A stretch of DNA of 64,000 nucleotides. Source: Pseudomonas sp. MPC6. Its GTDB lineage: Bacteria > Pseudomonadota > Gammaproteobacteria > Pseudomonadales > Pseudomonadaceae. The translations under genes were made by a program, and so were the position numbers. The notes under the pieces are model-generated. The model ran no database searches and had not been told where the DNA came from. It saw only the letters and a program-made list of their open reading frames with translations. The stretch is from assembly GCF_006094435.1 (NCBI RefSeq), contig NZ_CP034783.1, positions 5,297,001-5,361,000 on the forward strand, written 5' to 3'. Shown piece after piece: positions 42,070 to 51,399 of this stretch (position 1 is the stretch's first letter; each line of letters starts with the position of its first letter).

Positions 42070-42948
42070 TTAAACCAGGACGCCGGACTGGCGCATGGCC
42101 TGCCGCAGCGGTTCGTGACAGGCAGCGCTGAGCCAGGTGAGCGGCAGACGGATACCGTCCGGCATCAAGCCCATTTCATGCAGCGCCCATTTCACGGGAA
42201 TAGGGTTGGATTCGATAAACAGGGTTTTATTGAGCGGCATCAGCTTTTCGTGGATCGCGCGGGCCGTGACGGCATCGCCCTTCAGGGCGGCATTGCACAT
42301 GTCGGCCATGTCGCGCGGCGCGACGTTGGCGGTCACCGAGATATTGCCTTTGCCGCCCAGCAGCATCAGCTCGACCGCGGTGGCGTCGTCGCCGGATACC
42401 ACCAGGAAGTCCTTGCTGACGCCGTCGATGATGGCTTTGGCACGGGACATGTCGCCGGTGGCTTCCTTGATGCCGATGATGTTTTTCACGGTCGACAGGC
42501 GGATCACGGTGTCGGCCAGCATGTCGCACGCGGTGCGGCCAGGCACGTTATACAGGATCTGCGGGATGTCGACGGCTTCGGCGATGGCCTTGAAGTGCTG
42601 GTACAGGCCTTCCTGGGTCGGCTTGTTGTAATACGGAGTCACCAGCAGGCAGGCATCGGCGCCGGCGATCTTCGCATTGGTGGTCAGCTCGATGGCTTCA
42701 CGAGTCGAGTTCGCGCCAGTCCCGGCGATCACCGGAATGCGCCCTGCAACCTGCTTCACCACGTAACGAATCACTTCGATGTGCTCGTTCACGTCAAGGG
42801 TGGCCGATTCACCTGTAGTGCCGACCGCCACGATGGCGTGGGTGCCGTTTTGCAGGTGAAAGTCCACCAGTTTGCTCAGGCTGTCCCAGTCGAGACGACC
42901 TTGTGCATCCATGGGTGTGACCAGTGCCACCATACTGCCCGCAATCAT
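42070..42948 (-). CDS. dapA: 4-hydroxy-tetrahydrodipicolinate synthase
   Basis: A 292-residue class I aldolase that condenses pyruvate with aspartate semialdehyde, the first step to lysine and diaminopimelate. Lys161 in IGIKEATGD forms the Schiff base; Tyr133 in YNVPGRT and Thr44-Thr45 in GTTGES complete the site, at the same numbers as in E. coli. ATG 42948 is chosen for AGGAG 8 bp upstream. First gene of the four-gene operon ending with purC. Divergent from gcvR. Confidence 0.96.
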   Translation of the reverse strand: MIAGSMVALVTPMDAQGRLDWDSLSKLVDFHLQNGTHAIVAVGTTGESATLDVNEHIEVIRYVVKQVAGRIPVIAGTGANSTREAIELTTNAKIAGADACLLVTPYYNKPTQEGLYQHFKAIAEAVDIPQILYNVPGRTACDMLADTVIRLSTVKNIIGIKEATGDMSRAKAIIDGVSKDFLVVSGDDATAVELMLLGGKGNISVTANVAPRDMADMCNAALKGDAVTARAIHEKLMPLNKTLFIESNPIPVKWALHEMGLMPDGIRLPLTWLSAACHEPLRQAMRQSGVLV

Positions 42949-43275
42949 GCAACCGCTCCTGCCGGAAAAAGAGAGCGGTAATGGTACTGGCGCCAAGATG
43001 CTTGTACAAGCGAAGTACTGCGCTGCTGCCATTCCCCTTGGCGCTGCTTTTCGCTACCCTTCAGACTTTGATCGGTACTGATAAGCTCGCAAGCCGGGTT
43101 CCAGCCTCCATTTTCGGCATCACAAGCCCCGATCCAGCGTTGCCGCCCTTCGCTCTTGCCACTCTGGAGCAGGTTGCAACCTTCCGGCCCGGGTTTTCTG
43201 AATTCGCATCCGCAGGCTCGCCCCGGCAAAAAAGCCCATAAAAGTATCGACCGCTCATCGCTTTAGGAATGCTGC

Positions 43276-43836
43276 ATGTCCACCCCCACAGTTCGCGAAC
43301 AATTCCTTGTCATCAGTGCCCTCGGCGCCAACCCCATGGAGCTGACTAACGTCCTGTGCCGCGCCAGCCATGAAAACCGCTGCGCCGTGGTTACCTCTCG
43401 CCTGACCCGTCATGGCGAGTGCAGTGCGTTGGTCCTCGAGATCTCCGGCAGCTGGGACGCCCTGGCGCGCCTGGAAGGCAGCCTGTCGAGCCTCGCCAAG
43501 AAGCACGCCTTCACCGTCAATGTGGTGCGCAGTGCGGCGCTGGAGAATCGCCCCCAGGCCCTGCCGTACGTCGCTTATGTCAGCTCGGCCTACCGCTCGG
43601 ACATCATCAACGAGCTGTGCCAGTTCTTCATGGACCACAACGTCGAGCTGGAAAACCTGACCTGCGACACCTATCAGGCACCCCAGACCGGCGGCACCAT
43701 GCTCAATGCCACGTTTACCGTGACCTTGCCGGCCGGCGTGCAGATCAGCTGGCTGCGCGATCAGTTCCTGGATTTCGCCGACGCGCTGAACCTGGACGCC
43801 CTGATCGAACCGTGGCGCCCACAAAACCCAATGTAA
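43276..43836 (+). CDS. gcvR: Glycine cleavage system transcriptional repressor GcvR-like
   Basis: A 186-residue protein with two ACT domains (about 8-85 and 97-175) and no DNA-binding domain. GcvR controls the glycine cleavage operon by binding the activator GcvA when glycine is low. GcvR and Bcp adjacency is a common gammaproteobacterial order; bcp starts 10 bp downstream. Divergent from dapA, also a common order. Confidence 0.9.
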   Translation: MSTPTVREQFLVISALGANPMELTNVLCRASHENRCAVVTSRLTRHGECSALVLEISGSWDALARLEGSLSSLAKKHAFTVNVVRSAALENRPQALPYVAYVSSAYRSDIINELCQFFMDHNVELENLTCDTYQAPQTGGTMLNATFTVTLPAGVQISWLRDQFLDFADALNLDALIEPWRPQNPM

Positions 43837-43846
43837 GGAAGCTTTC

Positions 43847-44320
43847 ATGGCCGTTGCCATCGACCAACCGGTTGCCGATTTCGAAGCACCCGCCACCAAT
43901 GGGCAGACCGTCAGCCTGGCGGGCCTCAAAGGCAAGCAGGTGGTGATTTACTTCTATCCGAAGGACAGCACGCCGGGCTGCACCACCCAGGGCCAGGGCT
44001 TTCGTGATCAGCTTGACGCCTTTAAAGCGGCCAATACCGAAGTCTTCGGCGTGTCCCGCGACAGCCTGAAATCCCACGAGAACTTCAAGGCCAAGCAGGC
44101 GTTCACCTTCGAGCTGATCAGCGACAAGGAAGAAGCGCTGTGCCAGCTGTTCGACGTGATCAAGTTGAAGAAGCTGTATGGCAAGGAATACATGGGGGTT
44201 GATCGCAGCACGTTCCTGATCGATAAGGATGGGGTGCTGCGTCAGGAATGGCGGGGGGTGAAGGTGCCGGGGCATGTGGATGCGGTTCTGGCGGCTGCCC
44301 AGGCGCTCGATAAAGCCTGA
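43847..44320 (+). CDS. bcp: Thiol peroxidase BCP (peroxiredoxin)
   Basis: A 157-residue peroxiredoxin. The peroxidatic Cys45 is in STPGCTTQ, with Pro43 and the Arg of the active site. The position of the resolving cysteine of E. coli BCP (residue 50) is Gln here, so it is probably a 1-Cys form needing an external thiol; Cys is also found in EEALCQLFDV, the equivalent of E. coli Cys99. It follows gcvR by 10 bp; AAGGAAG lies before ATG. Confidence 0.93.
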   Translation: MAVAIDQPVADFEAPATNGQTVSLAGLKGKQVVIYFYPKDSTPGCTTQGQGFRDQLDAFKAANTEVFGVSRDSLKSHENFKAKQAFTFELISDKEEALCQLFDVIKLKKLYGKEYMGVDRSTFLIDKDGVLRQEWRGVKVPGHVDAVLAAAQALDKA

Positions 44321-44337
44321 TTCATCTGGCGTCTGTT

Positions 44338-44438
44338 CGGACGCCTTCGCTGGCAAGCCAGCTCCTACAGGGATTGTGTCGTGCCAAATCGTGCGATCGA
44401 CGCAAACCTGTAGGAGCTGGCTTGCCAGCGAAGAGGCC
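44338..44438. repeat. REPIN-like inverted pair (GTAGGAGCTGGCTTGCCAGCGAAG type)
   Basis: CCTTCGCTGGCAAGCCAGCT CCTACAGG at about 44343-44371 faces CCTGTAGGAGCTGGCTTGCC AGCGAAG at about 44408-44434. Same type as at 11191 and 13866. It lies between the convergent bcp and perM-like genes and may form the shared transcript end. Confidence 0.82.
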
Positions 44439-44469
44439 ATCAACCCCACTGAAGATTCAGAGCTGGCAG

Positions 44470-45540
44470 TTAAAGCAGCGGCGCCACCACCGGCTCCTTG
44501 CGCGGCCACGCATCCAGCACAGCCTTGAACAGCGTCGCCAGGGGAATCGCAAAGAACACCCCCCAAAACCCCCACAACCCGCCAAACAACAGCACCGCGC
44601 AGATGATTGCCACCGGATGCAGGTTGACCGCTTCCGAGAACAACAGCGGCACCAGCACGTTGCCGTCCAGGACCTGGATAATGCCGTAGACCGCCATCAA
44701 ATAGATGAACTGATCGCTCCAGCCCCACTGGAACAGGGCGATCAACAGCACTGGCACGGTCACCACCACGGCGCCGACATAGGGCACCACCACCGACACG
44801 CCCACCAGCAACGCCAGCAGCGCCGCATAGTTGAGCCCCAGCACCACGAAACCGATGTAAGTCGCGCCGCCGCAAATGACGATCTCGATGCCTTTGCCGC
44901 GAATGTAGTTGGCGATCTGCCGGTTCATCTCCCGGGCGACGCGGGTGATCAGCGCCCGTTCGCGAGGCAGGTAGCCGCGCACCCACTGGCCGATCATTTC
45001 CCGGTCCTTGAGAAAGAAAAACACCAGGATCGGTACCAGTACCAGGTAGATCATGATGTTGACCAGCAGCGGCAGGCTCGACAGCGAGTACGTCAGCGCC
45101 CACTGGCCGAAATTGCCGATCTCGCCCCGCGCCACTTCGATGGCCCGCAGCACCTGCTCATCGGACACCAGATGCGGGTAACGCTCGGGCAGCAGCAATA
45201 ACAGTGACTGCCATTTGGCGAGCATGCCGGGCAATTCGTTGAACAAGGTGATCAGTTGATGCCAGAGCAACGGCACCACGACCACGATGAACACCAGCAG
45301 CAGCCCCATGAATAACGCAAAGACCAGCCCGACCGCCGCGCCGCCCGGCACACGCATGCGCTCCAGCGTCACCACCAGGCCCTGCATCAGATACGCCAGC
45401 ACCATCCCGGCAAGTACCGGGGCGAGCATGCCACCGAGCGTCAGGACGGCGGTAAACGCCAGAAACAGCAGCACGGCAAGCACCACGGCTTCTTCGTCGG
45501 AAAAATAGCGCTGAATCCAGTCGCGTAACACCTTGAACAT
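44470..45540 (-). CDS. AI-2E/PerM family permease
   Basis: A 356-residue membrane protein with about 7-8 hydrophobic segments in the PF01594 pattern: a pair near the N-terminus, a long soluble insertion (about 95-145), and the conserved C-terminal YGIIQVLDGNVLVPLLFSEAV. The family contains exporters such as PerM and TqsA. The TusA-like gene just upstream, on the same strand, is probably in the same operon. Start ATG 45540 with AAGGGA 7 bp upstream; a TTG lies directly before it. Confidence 0.88.
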   Translation of the reverse strand: MFKVLRDWIQRYFSDEEAVVLAVLLFLAFTAVLTLGGMLAPVLAGMVLAYLMQGLVVTLERMRVPGGAAVGLVFALFMGLLLVFIVVVVPLLWHQLITLFNELPGMLAKWQSLLLLLPERYPHLVSDEQVLRAIEVARGEIGNFGQWALTYSLSSLPLLVNIMIYLVLVPILVFFFLKDREMIGQWVRGYLPRERALITRVAREMNRQIANYIRGKGIEIVICGGATYIGFVVLGLNYAALLALLVGVSVVVPYVGAVVVTVPVLLIALFQWGWSDQFIYLMAVYGIIQVLDGNVLVPLLFSEAVNLHPVAIICAVLLFGGLWGFWGVFFAIPLATLFKAVLDAWPRKEPVVAPLL

Positions 45541-45571
45541 CAATAATCCCTTAGCAACGATCGCAGCAGGT

Positions 45572-45811
45572 TCAGGCTTTTTTCAGCCAATAGCGGTAAA
45601 CGCCCGCCTCATCTTCTTCACGCAGTAGCGTATGACCGGCCAATCGGGCAAAGGTGCGAAAGTCGCGCTGCGAGCCCGCATCGGTGGCGATTACCTTGAG
45701 CACTGCGCCGCTGGTCATGCGATTGAGTTCCAGTTTGGCCTTGAGTAACGGCAGCGGACAATTGAGGCCGCTGGCGTCGAGTTCGGCGTCATGGGCTACG
45801 GCATCGGTCAT
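45572..45811 (-). CDS. TusA/SirA family sulfurtransferase-like protein
   Basis: A 79-residue protein with the family CPxP motif in ASGLNCPLPLLKAKLELN, whose Cys carries persulfide sulfur. It ends in YRYWLKKA. Length and motif match TusA (tRNA 2-thiouridine sulfur relay), but related small proteins serve other sulfur-transfer steps; a partner gene is not adjacent. Divergent from bepA, 31 bp upstream of the permease gene. Confidence 0.88.
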   Translation of the reverse strand: MTDAVAHDAELDASGLNCPLPLLKAKLELNRMTSGAVLKVIATDAGSQRDFRTFARLAGHTLLREEDEAGVYRYWLKKA

Positions 45812-45908
45812 TGCATCACTCCGGTCAGGTGGTCGAGAGGCTTAGAATATCTGGTCCGAAGCGTACTGTCCGGCTACAGTAAGGTCTTTGTCGACTAAGG
45901 CTTTGTGC

Positions 45909-47342
45909 ATGACATTTCTGCGCCCTACCCTGCTGACGCTCGCTTGCCTGCTCGCCTCACCGGGCTTCGCCGACGACCTGCCGTCACTCGGCGACGCCAG
46001 TTCTGCCATCGTCTCGCCGCAACAGGAACACCAGTTGGGCCGGGCCTGGCTGGCGCTGTTGCGTAGCCAGGTGTCCCAACTGAACGACCCACAGCTCAAG
46101 GACTACGTCGAATCCAGCGTCTACCGCCTGGTGGAGACCAGCCAGGTCAATGACCGGCGCCTGGAGTTCATCCTGATCAACAGCCCGCAGCTCAACGCCT
46201 TCGCGGCACCGGGCGGGATTGTCGGGGTCAACGGCGGTCTGTTCCTCAATGCCCAGACCGAAGGCGAATACGCCTCGGTACTGGCTCACGAACTGGCTCA
46301 CTTGTCGCAGCGTCACTTTGCCCGTGGCGTCGAAGCCCAGCAGCGGATGCAGGTACCGATGATGGCCGCCCTGCTGGCCGGGATCGTGATTGCCGCGGCC
46401 GGTGCCGGCGACGCCGGGATCGCGGCCATTGCCGGCACGCAGGCAGCGGCGATTCAGGAACAGCGGCGCTTTTCGCGGCAGAACGAACAGGAAGCCGACC
46501 GTATCGGCATTCTCAATCTGGAAAAAGCCGGTTACGACCCGCGCTCGATGCCGACCATGTTCGAGCGTTTGTCGCGCCAATACCGCTTTGACGCCAAGCC
46601 ACCGGAATTCCTGCTGACTCACCCGGTCACCGAATCGCGGATCGCCGACACCCGCAACCGTGCCGAGCAGGCCAAGCCGGGCGGCATTGAAGACACCATG
46701 CGTTATCAGCTGATCCGGGCACGGGTCCAGCTGATCTATGAAGAAACCCCGGGCCTGGGCGCCAAGCGCTTCCGCGCCCAGCTGGATGAAAACCCGAAAA
46801 ACGATGTCGCGCGCTATGGCCTGGCGATCGCCCAGATCAAGGGCGGCCAGTTGAACGAAGCTCGGGAAAACCTGGCGACGCTGCTGGCCAAGTCGCCGAA
46901 CGAGATCATCTACAACCTGGCTCAGGTCGATCTGGATATCACCAACAATCGGCTGCCCGATGCTCAATCCCGGGTGGACCGGATGTTGACTCAATATCCC
47001 GGCAACTATCCGCTGAATTCAGTGCGTGTCGACCTGCTGCTCAAGCAAAACCGTGCGCCCGAAGCGGAAAAGGCCCTGGAGAATCTGCTCAAGAGTCGGC
47101 CGGACGATCCGGACGTCTGGTACATGGTGGCCGAGACTCGTGGCTTGTCGGGCAACATTATCGGTTTGCACCAGGCCCGCGCCGAGTACTTTGCCCTGGT
47201 CGGCGACTACCGCCAGGCCATTCAGCAACTGGACTTCGCCAAGCGCAAGGCCGGCACCAACTTCCCGCTGTCGTCGCGGATCGACGCCCGGCAACGGGAG
47301 TTGATGGAGCAGGAGCGCATGATCAAGGACATGATGGGCTGA
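45909..47342 (+). CDS. bepA: M48 metalloprotease BepA (YfgC)
   Basis: A 477-residue periplasmic protease and chaperone for outer-membrane proteins such as LptD. The signal peptide (about 1-22, ending GFA) is followed by the M48 domain with the zinc motif HELAH (127-131) and Glu in NEQEADRIG, and a C-terminal TPR array (about 255-460). ATG 45909 is used; AAGG lies 9 bp upstream. Followed by a strong terminator. Confidence 0.93.
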   Translation: MTFLRPTLLTLACLLASPGFADDLPSLGDASSAIVSPQQEHQLGRAWLALLRSQVSQLNDPQLKDYVESSVYRLVETSQVNDRRLEFILINSPQLNAFAAPGGIVGVNGGLFLNAQTEGEYASVLAHELAHLSQRHFARGVEAQQRMQVPMMAALLAGIVIAAAGAGDAGIAAIAGTQAAAIQEQRRFSRQNEQEADRIGILNLEKAGYDPRSMPTMFERLSRQYRFDAKPPEFLLTHPVTESRIADTRNRAEQAKPGGIEDTMRYQLIRARVQLIYEETPGLGAKRFRAQLDENPKNDVARYGLAIAQIKGGQLNEARENLATLLAKSPNEIIYNLAQVDLDITNNRLPDAQSRVDRMLTQYPGNYPLNSVRVDLLLKQNRAPEAEKALENLLKSRPDDPDVWYMVAETRGLSGNIIGLHQARAEYFALVGDYRQAIQQLDFAKRKAGTNFPLSSRIDARQRELMEQERMIKDMMG

Positions 47343-47359
47343 CGCTTTTGCGAACGCGT

Positions 47360-47390
47360 AAAAAAACCGCCCTTTCGAGGCGGTTTTTTT
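47360..47390 (+). terminator. Rho-independent terminator after bepA
   Basis: AAAAAAACCGCC-CTTTCGA-GGCGGTTTTTTT: a 12-bp perfect stem including the A/T tracts, 18 bp after the bepA stop. It is symmetric and may also stop transcripts from the other side. Confidence 0.95.
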
Positions 47391-47421
47391 ATTCAACCAA
47401 CAACTGACGATGCCTTTGCCT

Positions 47422-47524
47422 TTGTAGGAGCAAGCTTGCTCGCGATGGACGTCAACGATGACGCGTTCTTTCTGGATGAACGCGTCGCCCTTGAGACCTT
47501 CGCGAGCAAGCTCGCTCCTACAGT
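47422..47524. repeat. REPIN-like inverted pair (GTAGGAGC(G/A)AGCTTGCTCGCGA type)
   Basis: TTGTAGGAGCAAGCTTGCTC GCGATGG at about 47423 faces TTCGCGAGCAAGCTCGCTCC TACAG ending near 47522. Between convergent bepA and mucD. Related to the units at 20896 and 56121. Confidence 0.8.
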
Positions 47525-47534
47525 AACAACCGGA

Positions 47535-48962
47535 CTATTCAGCCAGCTTGAAGGTGATGAAGCTGGCGCGACCTTGACGCAGAACCCGCATCGACACCGA
47601 GCGGTTCTTCGGCAGCGCCTTGGCGATGTCGGTGAACTCCTTGGTGGAACCGATCGCCTGATTGTTCAGGTGGGTGATCACATCGCCAGGCTGCAAGCCG
47701 ATCAGGGCGGCAGGACCGTCCTGGACTTCCTTGATGACTACGCCGCCCTTGAGGTCGAAGGTTTTCTTCTGCTCATCGGTCAGCTCGGCCACGGAAACAC
47801 CCAGGCGATTGCTGCTGGTCTCGACACCGGATTTTGGCTCGGCGTCCAGCTCTTTGCCTTCTTCAGGAATAGCGCCAACCGTCAGTGCGACGTTCTTGCG
47901 CTTGCCTTCGCGGATCACTTCCAGATCGGCTTTCGAGCCGGCCTTCAGCGCGCCAACCAGGTGCGGCAGGTCGGCGGACATGACGATCGGTTGACCGTTC
48001 ATGCTCAGGATCACATCGCCGACTTGCAGACCGCCCTTGGCAGCCGGGCCGTCATCCTGGATCTGGGCCACCAGCGCACCGGCAGGCTTTTCAAGACCGA
48101 ACGATTCGGCCAGGTCCTTGTTCACTTCCTGAATGACCACGCCCAACCAGCCACGGCTGACCTTGCCGCCGCTTTTCAGCTGGTTGGATACGTCCATGGC
48201 GACGTCGATCGGAATCGCGAACGATACGCCCATGAAGCCGCCGGAACGGGTGTAGATCTGCGAGTTGATCCCCACCACCTCGCCCGCCAGGTTGAACAGC
48301 GGACCACCGGAGTTACCCGGGTTGATCGGCACGTCGGTCTGGATGAACGGCACATAGTTTTCGTTCGGCAGGCTGCGACCGATGGCGCTGACGATGCCCT
48401 GGGTCACGGTGTGGTCGAAACCGAACGGCGAGCCGATCGCCACCACCCATTGGCCGGCCTTCAGGTCCTGGGATTTGCCGAGTTTCAGCACCGGCAGGCC
48501 TTTGCCTTCGATTTTCAGCAGGGCCACGTCGGAACGCGGATCGGTGCCGACCAGCTTGGCTTTCAATTCGCTGCGGTCAGCCAGGCGGACGAGGATTTCG
48601 TCGGCATCGGCAATCACATGGTTGTTGGTCAGGATGTAGCCGTCGGGCGAGATGATGAAACCCGACCCCAGGGACTGGGCTTCACGCTGACGGTCACCCC
48701 GTGGCGTACGCGGTTGTGGCGGCATGCCGCGCTCGAAGAACTCGCGCAGCATCGGCGGCAAGCCCTCAAGGTCGGGCATCTGCTGGTTCACTTTACGGTC
48801 CGGCAGTTTCTGCGTGGTACTGATGTTCACGACCGCCGGCGAGGCCTGCTCGACCAACTGCGTAAAATCAGGCAGTTCGACCGCTAGCGCAGGAACCGCC
48901 TGACCCAGCACCAGTACGGTGGCAACAACCGAGAGATAAGACTTCAAACTGAGTATCGACAT
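47535..48962 (-). CDS. mucD: Periplasmic serine protease MucD (DegP-like)
   Basis: A 475-residue HtrA-family protease with a signal peptide (about 1-27). The catalytic triad is His115 (TNNHV), Asp145 (RSDVALL) and Ser218 (GNSGG). Two PDZ domains follow (about 260-355 and 375-470). MucD degrades misfolded periplasmic proteins and dampens the AlgU stress response. ATG 48962 has GGGAGC upstream. It is last in algU-mucA-mucB-mucD; 207 bp separate it from mucB, with no mucC between. Confidence 0.95.
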   Translation of the reverse strand: MSILSLKSYLSVVATVLVLGQAVPALAVELPDFTQLVEQASPAVVNISTTQKLPDRKVNQQMPDLEGLPPMLREFFERGMPPQPRTPRGDRQREAQSLGSGFIISPDGYILTNNHVIADADEILVRLADRSELKAKLVGTDPRSDVALLKIEGKGLPVLKLGKSQDLKAGQWVVAIGSPFGFDHTVTQGIVSAIGRSLPNENYVPFIQTDVPINPGNSGGPLFNLAGEVVGINSQIYTRSGGFMGVSFAIPIDVAMDVSNQLKSGGKVSRGWLGVVIQEVNKDLAESFGLEKPAGALVAQIQDDGPAAKGGLQVGDVILSMNGQPIVMSADLPHLVGALKAGSKADLEVIREGKRKNVALTVGAIPEEGKELDAEPKSGVETSSNRLGVSVAELTDEQKKTFDLKGGVVIKEVQDGPAALIGLQPGDVITHLNNQAIGSTKEFTDIAKALPKNRSVSMRVLRQGRASFITFKLAE

Positions 48963-49169
48963 ACAGCTCCCATTACGACGAGCAGGGTTAAGCGATATGG
49001 AGCAAGGAACACCGGTCACGACAGGCCGGCATTTTTGTTCCGGGAACAACAAACAAGGCCAGAGCCAAGGTGCTCTGACCTATAAAAAATTTTCGGGATA
49101 TTTGCAAATGAAAATGCTCAGCAAACATTTCGACGTCTCGCCAACGAGGTGAAAAGGGCCGAAATCAGC

Positions 49170-50132
49170 TCACTGCTTGCTGGTGGCAGCGTTATCACTG
49201 CGCATCGACAGCGCAATGCGTTCAGCGGTGCCAGCGGGAATTTCTCCGACCACCGTAACCATCATTTCGCCCTCAGAGGTACTCAAGCGCCGGGATACGG
49301 CCACGGTCGGGCCCATCTGAACGCGAGTATCGGTGACGGCTGCGCCATCCAGTGGCTCGAGGAATACCGAGAAACGGGCCAGACCATCGTCATACATCAG
49401 ACTGTTGACCTGGATCTTGGTCTGCGGATCCTTGCGTGCGGTACTGCTGGTCAGCTCGAAACCGGGTGGCAACCAATCCGAATGCCAGGCCTGGGCAACC
49501 TTGGCTGCAGAAGCCTTGTCGCTTTCGAGGGCGAGCGCCTTGCAGTCGTCGCCCGGCTGCAAGTCTCTGTCCGCGGGCACGTCAGTGGTATTGAGCTGCG
49601 TGAACTGGAATCGCTCCAGCAACTGCCCTTTGTCATTGATCAGCAATGACTTGAGAGGCAGGCCGGTTTCTTTATCCAGATGCAGTTCAAACCCATAGCG
49701 ATGCTGATCGCGAGGCGTCAGGGAAATGATCACTGCCGAACGCCCGGCCACACGCGACTTGCCAATGACGGCAAGGTCATACCAATTCTTGAGCTTTTGA
49801 GGATCGAGTGCACGAGCGGCGGAATTCGGGGTATCCCCGAGCCCTGCAATCAGGGTGCCGCTGACGCATTGAGTATGCCCATCAATGCGCACGACTTCCT
49901 GGGCCGAACCGTCGAGCTGGAGTAAACGCTCGCGGACCTTGCCATCCTGGACGCGGTGCCAGATGTTGTGGGTAGAAAAACTGCCGTTACGCTCGTAGAC
50001 GAAAGTACCGTGAAAGCTTTGCTGCTGCTCGGCCTGACCCAGACGGGTCAACCAGTCCTGGGCTTCATCGGCGTGGGCTGGAACAATGAACCAGCCACCG
50101 AGCACAAGCGTAAGTAAAGGTATGGAGCGCAT
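49170..50132 (-). CDS. mucB: Sigma factor regulatory protein MucB (RseB-like)
   Basis: A 320-residue periplasmic protein with a signal peptide (ending PAHA, about residue 21), a large lipid-binding-like N-terminal domain (opening WLTRLGQAEQQQSFHGTFVY) and a smaller C-terminal domain (about 215-310) that binds MucA. It protects the anti-sigma factor MucA from proteolysis and is released on lipopolysaccharide or envelope stress. 8 bp after mucA. Confidence 0.95.
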   Translation of the reverse strand: MRSIPLLTLVLGGWFIVPAHADEAQDWLTRLGQAEQQQSFHGTFVYERNGSFSTHNIWHRVQDGKVRERLLQLDGSAQEVVRIDGHTQCVSGTLIAGLGDTPNSAARALDPQKLKNWYDLAVIGKSRVAGRSAVIISLTPRDQHRYGFELHLDKETGLPLKSLLINDKGQLLERFQFTQLNTTDVPADRDLQPGDDCKALALESDKASAAKVAQAWHSDWLPPGFELTSSTARKDPQTKIQVNSLMYDDGLARFSVFLEPLDGAAVTDTRVQMGPTVAVSRRLSTSEGEMMVTVVGEIPAGTAERIALSMRSDNAATSKQ

Positions 50133-50140
50133 GGTCCTCC

Positions 50141-50728
50141 TTAACGGTTTTCCAGACTTGCTGCACGAGCGTACGGCAATGCACTTTCAGTACCTTTCAG
50201 TGCGGCCTGCTGAGCATGTTGGCGCAAGTAGCCTGGCAAACGCTGATCGTGCCAGCCTGGCTGACCTTGCAATACGCCATTGGCCATGGGGCCGGTGGCA
50301 TCCGAACTCTCACTATAGCCTGCCAATACAGCTGGACCCTTGGCCTGAGGTGCAACCAGACCCTGTTGGGTGGATTGCTGGGCCAGTTCGACACCTGCGA
50401 TATCGTCCTGATTGTACAGACGGACACCTGCCAATACTGCAACGGTGACCGAAGCAGCGACTGCCAGGCGACCCAGGCTGCGCCATGGACCACGAGTAGC
50501 TTTTGCCGGTACGGCTTCGTCAGCCAATGCAGCGGAAACTGCCGCGGCAATGTCCAGGCGTGGAAGCAGCAGATCCTTGTGCATCACTGCCCGAGCGATT
50601 TGATAACGAGCCCAGGTTTCACGAGTTTCAACATCGTCGAAGGCATTCAACACCCGACGCAATTCCAATTCGTCCGCTTCGTTATCCATCACTGCGGACA
50701 GCGATTCCTGCAGGGCTTCACGACTCAT
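50141..50728 (-). CDS. mucA: Anti-sigma factor MucA
   Basis: A 195-residue inner-membrane anti-sigma factor. The cytoplasmic part (about 1-80) opens SREALQESLSAVMDNEADEL and binds AlgU, one membrane segment is at about 86-104 (LGRLAVAASVTVAVLAGVRL), and the periplasmic part is the target of AlgW and binds MucB. The frame is complete, so there is no mucA mucoid-type truncation. 30 bp downstream of algU. Confidence 0.95.
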   Translation of the reverse strand: MSREALQESLSAVMDNEADELELRRVLNAFDDVETRETWARYQIARAVMHKDLLLPRLDIAAAVSAALADEAVPAKATRGPWRSLGRLAVAASVTVAVLAGVRLYNQDDIAGVELAQQSTQQGLVAPQAKGPAVLAGYSESSDATGPMANGVLQGQPGWHDQRLPGYLRQHAQQAALKGTESALPYARAASLENR

Positions 50729-50758
50729 GGCGTTCCTCTCTTGGCTGTCGCCGCTGTC

Positions 50759-51340
50759 TCAGTTTTCCTGCAACAACGGCTGCAGGGCTTTATCGATGGC
50801 TTCCCGAGCGCGGAAAATCCGGGAGCGCACGGTACCCACCGGACATTGCATGACGGCCGCAATGTCCTCGTAACTCAGACCATCGAATTCACGTAAAGTT
50901 AAAGCGGTACGCAAATCTTCTGGAAGTTGCTGGATGGTTCGATGGACAGTGCCTTCGATCTCATCGCGCAGCAGTGCACGTTCAGGCGACTCGAGGTCCT
51001 TGAGGCCATGATCGCCATCGTAGAACTCTGCATCTTCGGAACTGACATCGCTATCAGGCGGCCGGCGGCCGCGTGAAACCAAATAGTTTTTCGCCGTGTT
51101 AATGGCGATGCGGTAAAGCCACGTATAAAACGCACTGTCCCCGCGAAAATTTCCAAGCGCACGGTACGCCTTGATAAAGGCTTCCTGTGCCACATCCTGG
51201 GCTTCATGGGTGTCGTGCACGAATCGCACGATCAACCCGAGAATTTTGTGCTGGTATTTCAGCACTAGCAGATCGAAAGCTCGCTTGTCGCCGCGCTGTA
51301 CGCGTTCGACCAGCTGCTGATCCTCTTCCTGGGTTAGCAT
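50759..51340 (-). CDS. algU: RNA polymerase sigma factor AlgU (RpoE-like)
   Basis: A 193-residue ECF sigma factor for envelope stress and alginate genes. Region 2 (about 22-90) contains KILGLIVRFVHDTHEAQDVA and YTWLYRIAINTAKNYL, and region 4 (about 130-185) contains FDGLSYEDIAAVMQCPVGTV. ATG 51340 with GAGGAG 6 bp upstream. First gene of algU-mucA-mucB-mucD. An AlgU-type promoter (51400-51426) lies upstream, implying autoregulation. Confidence 0.96.
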   Translation of the reverse strand: MLTQEEDQQLVERVQRGDKRAFDLLVLKYQHKILGLIVRFVHDTHEAQDVAQEAFIKAYRALGNFRGDSAFYTWLYRIAINTAKNYLVSRGRRPPDSDVSSEDAEFYDGDHGLKDLESPERALLRDEIEGTVHRTIQQLPEDLRTALTLREFDGLSYEDIAAVMQCPVGTVRSRIFRAREAIDKALQPLLQEN

Positions 51341-51399
51341 GAACACTCCTCGATAAGCTCGAAGGAGGCTTGCATGACTAAACGACCAGGCTTGCAAAC

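Noticed and set aside
43003..43008. TGTACA upstream of dapA as a possible light box
   Set aside because: No second half-site 12 bp away on either side; a single hexamer is expected by chance.
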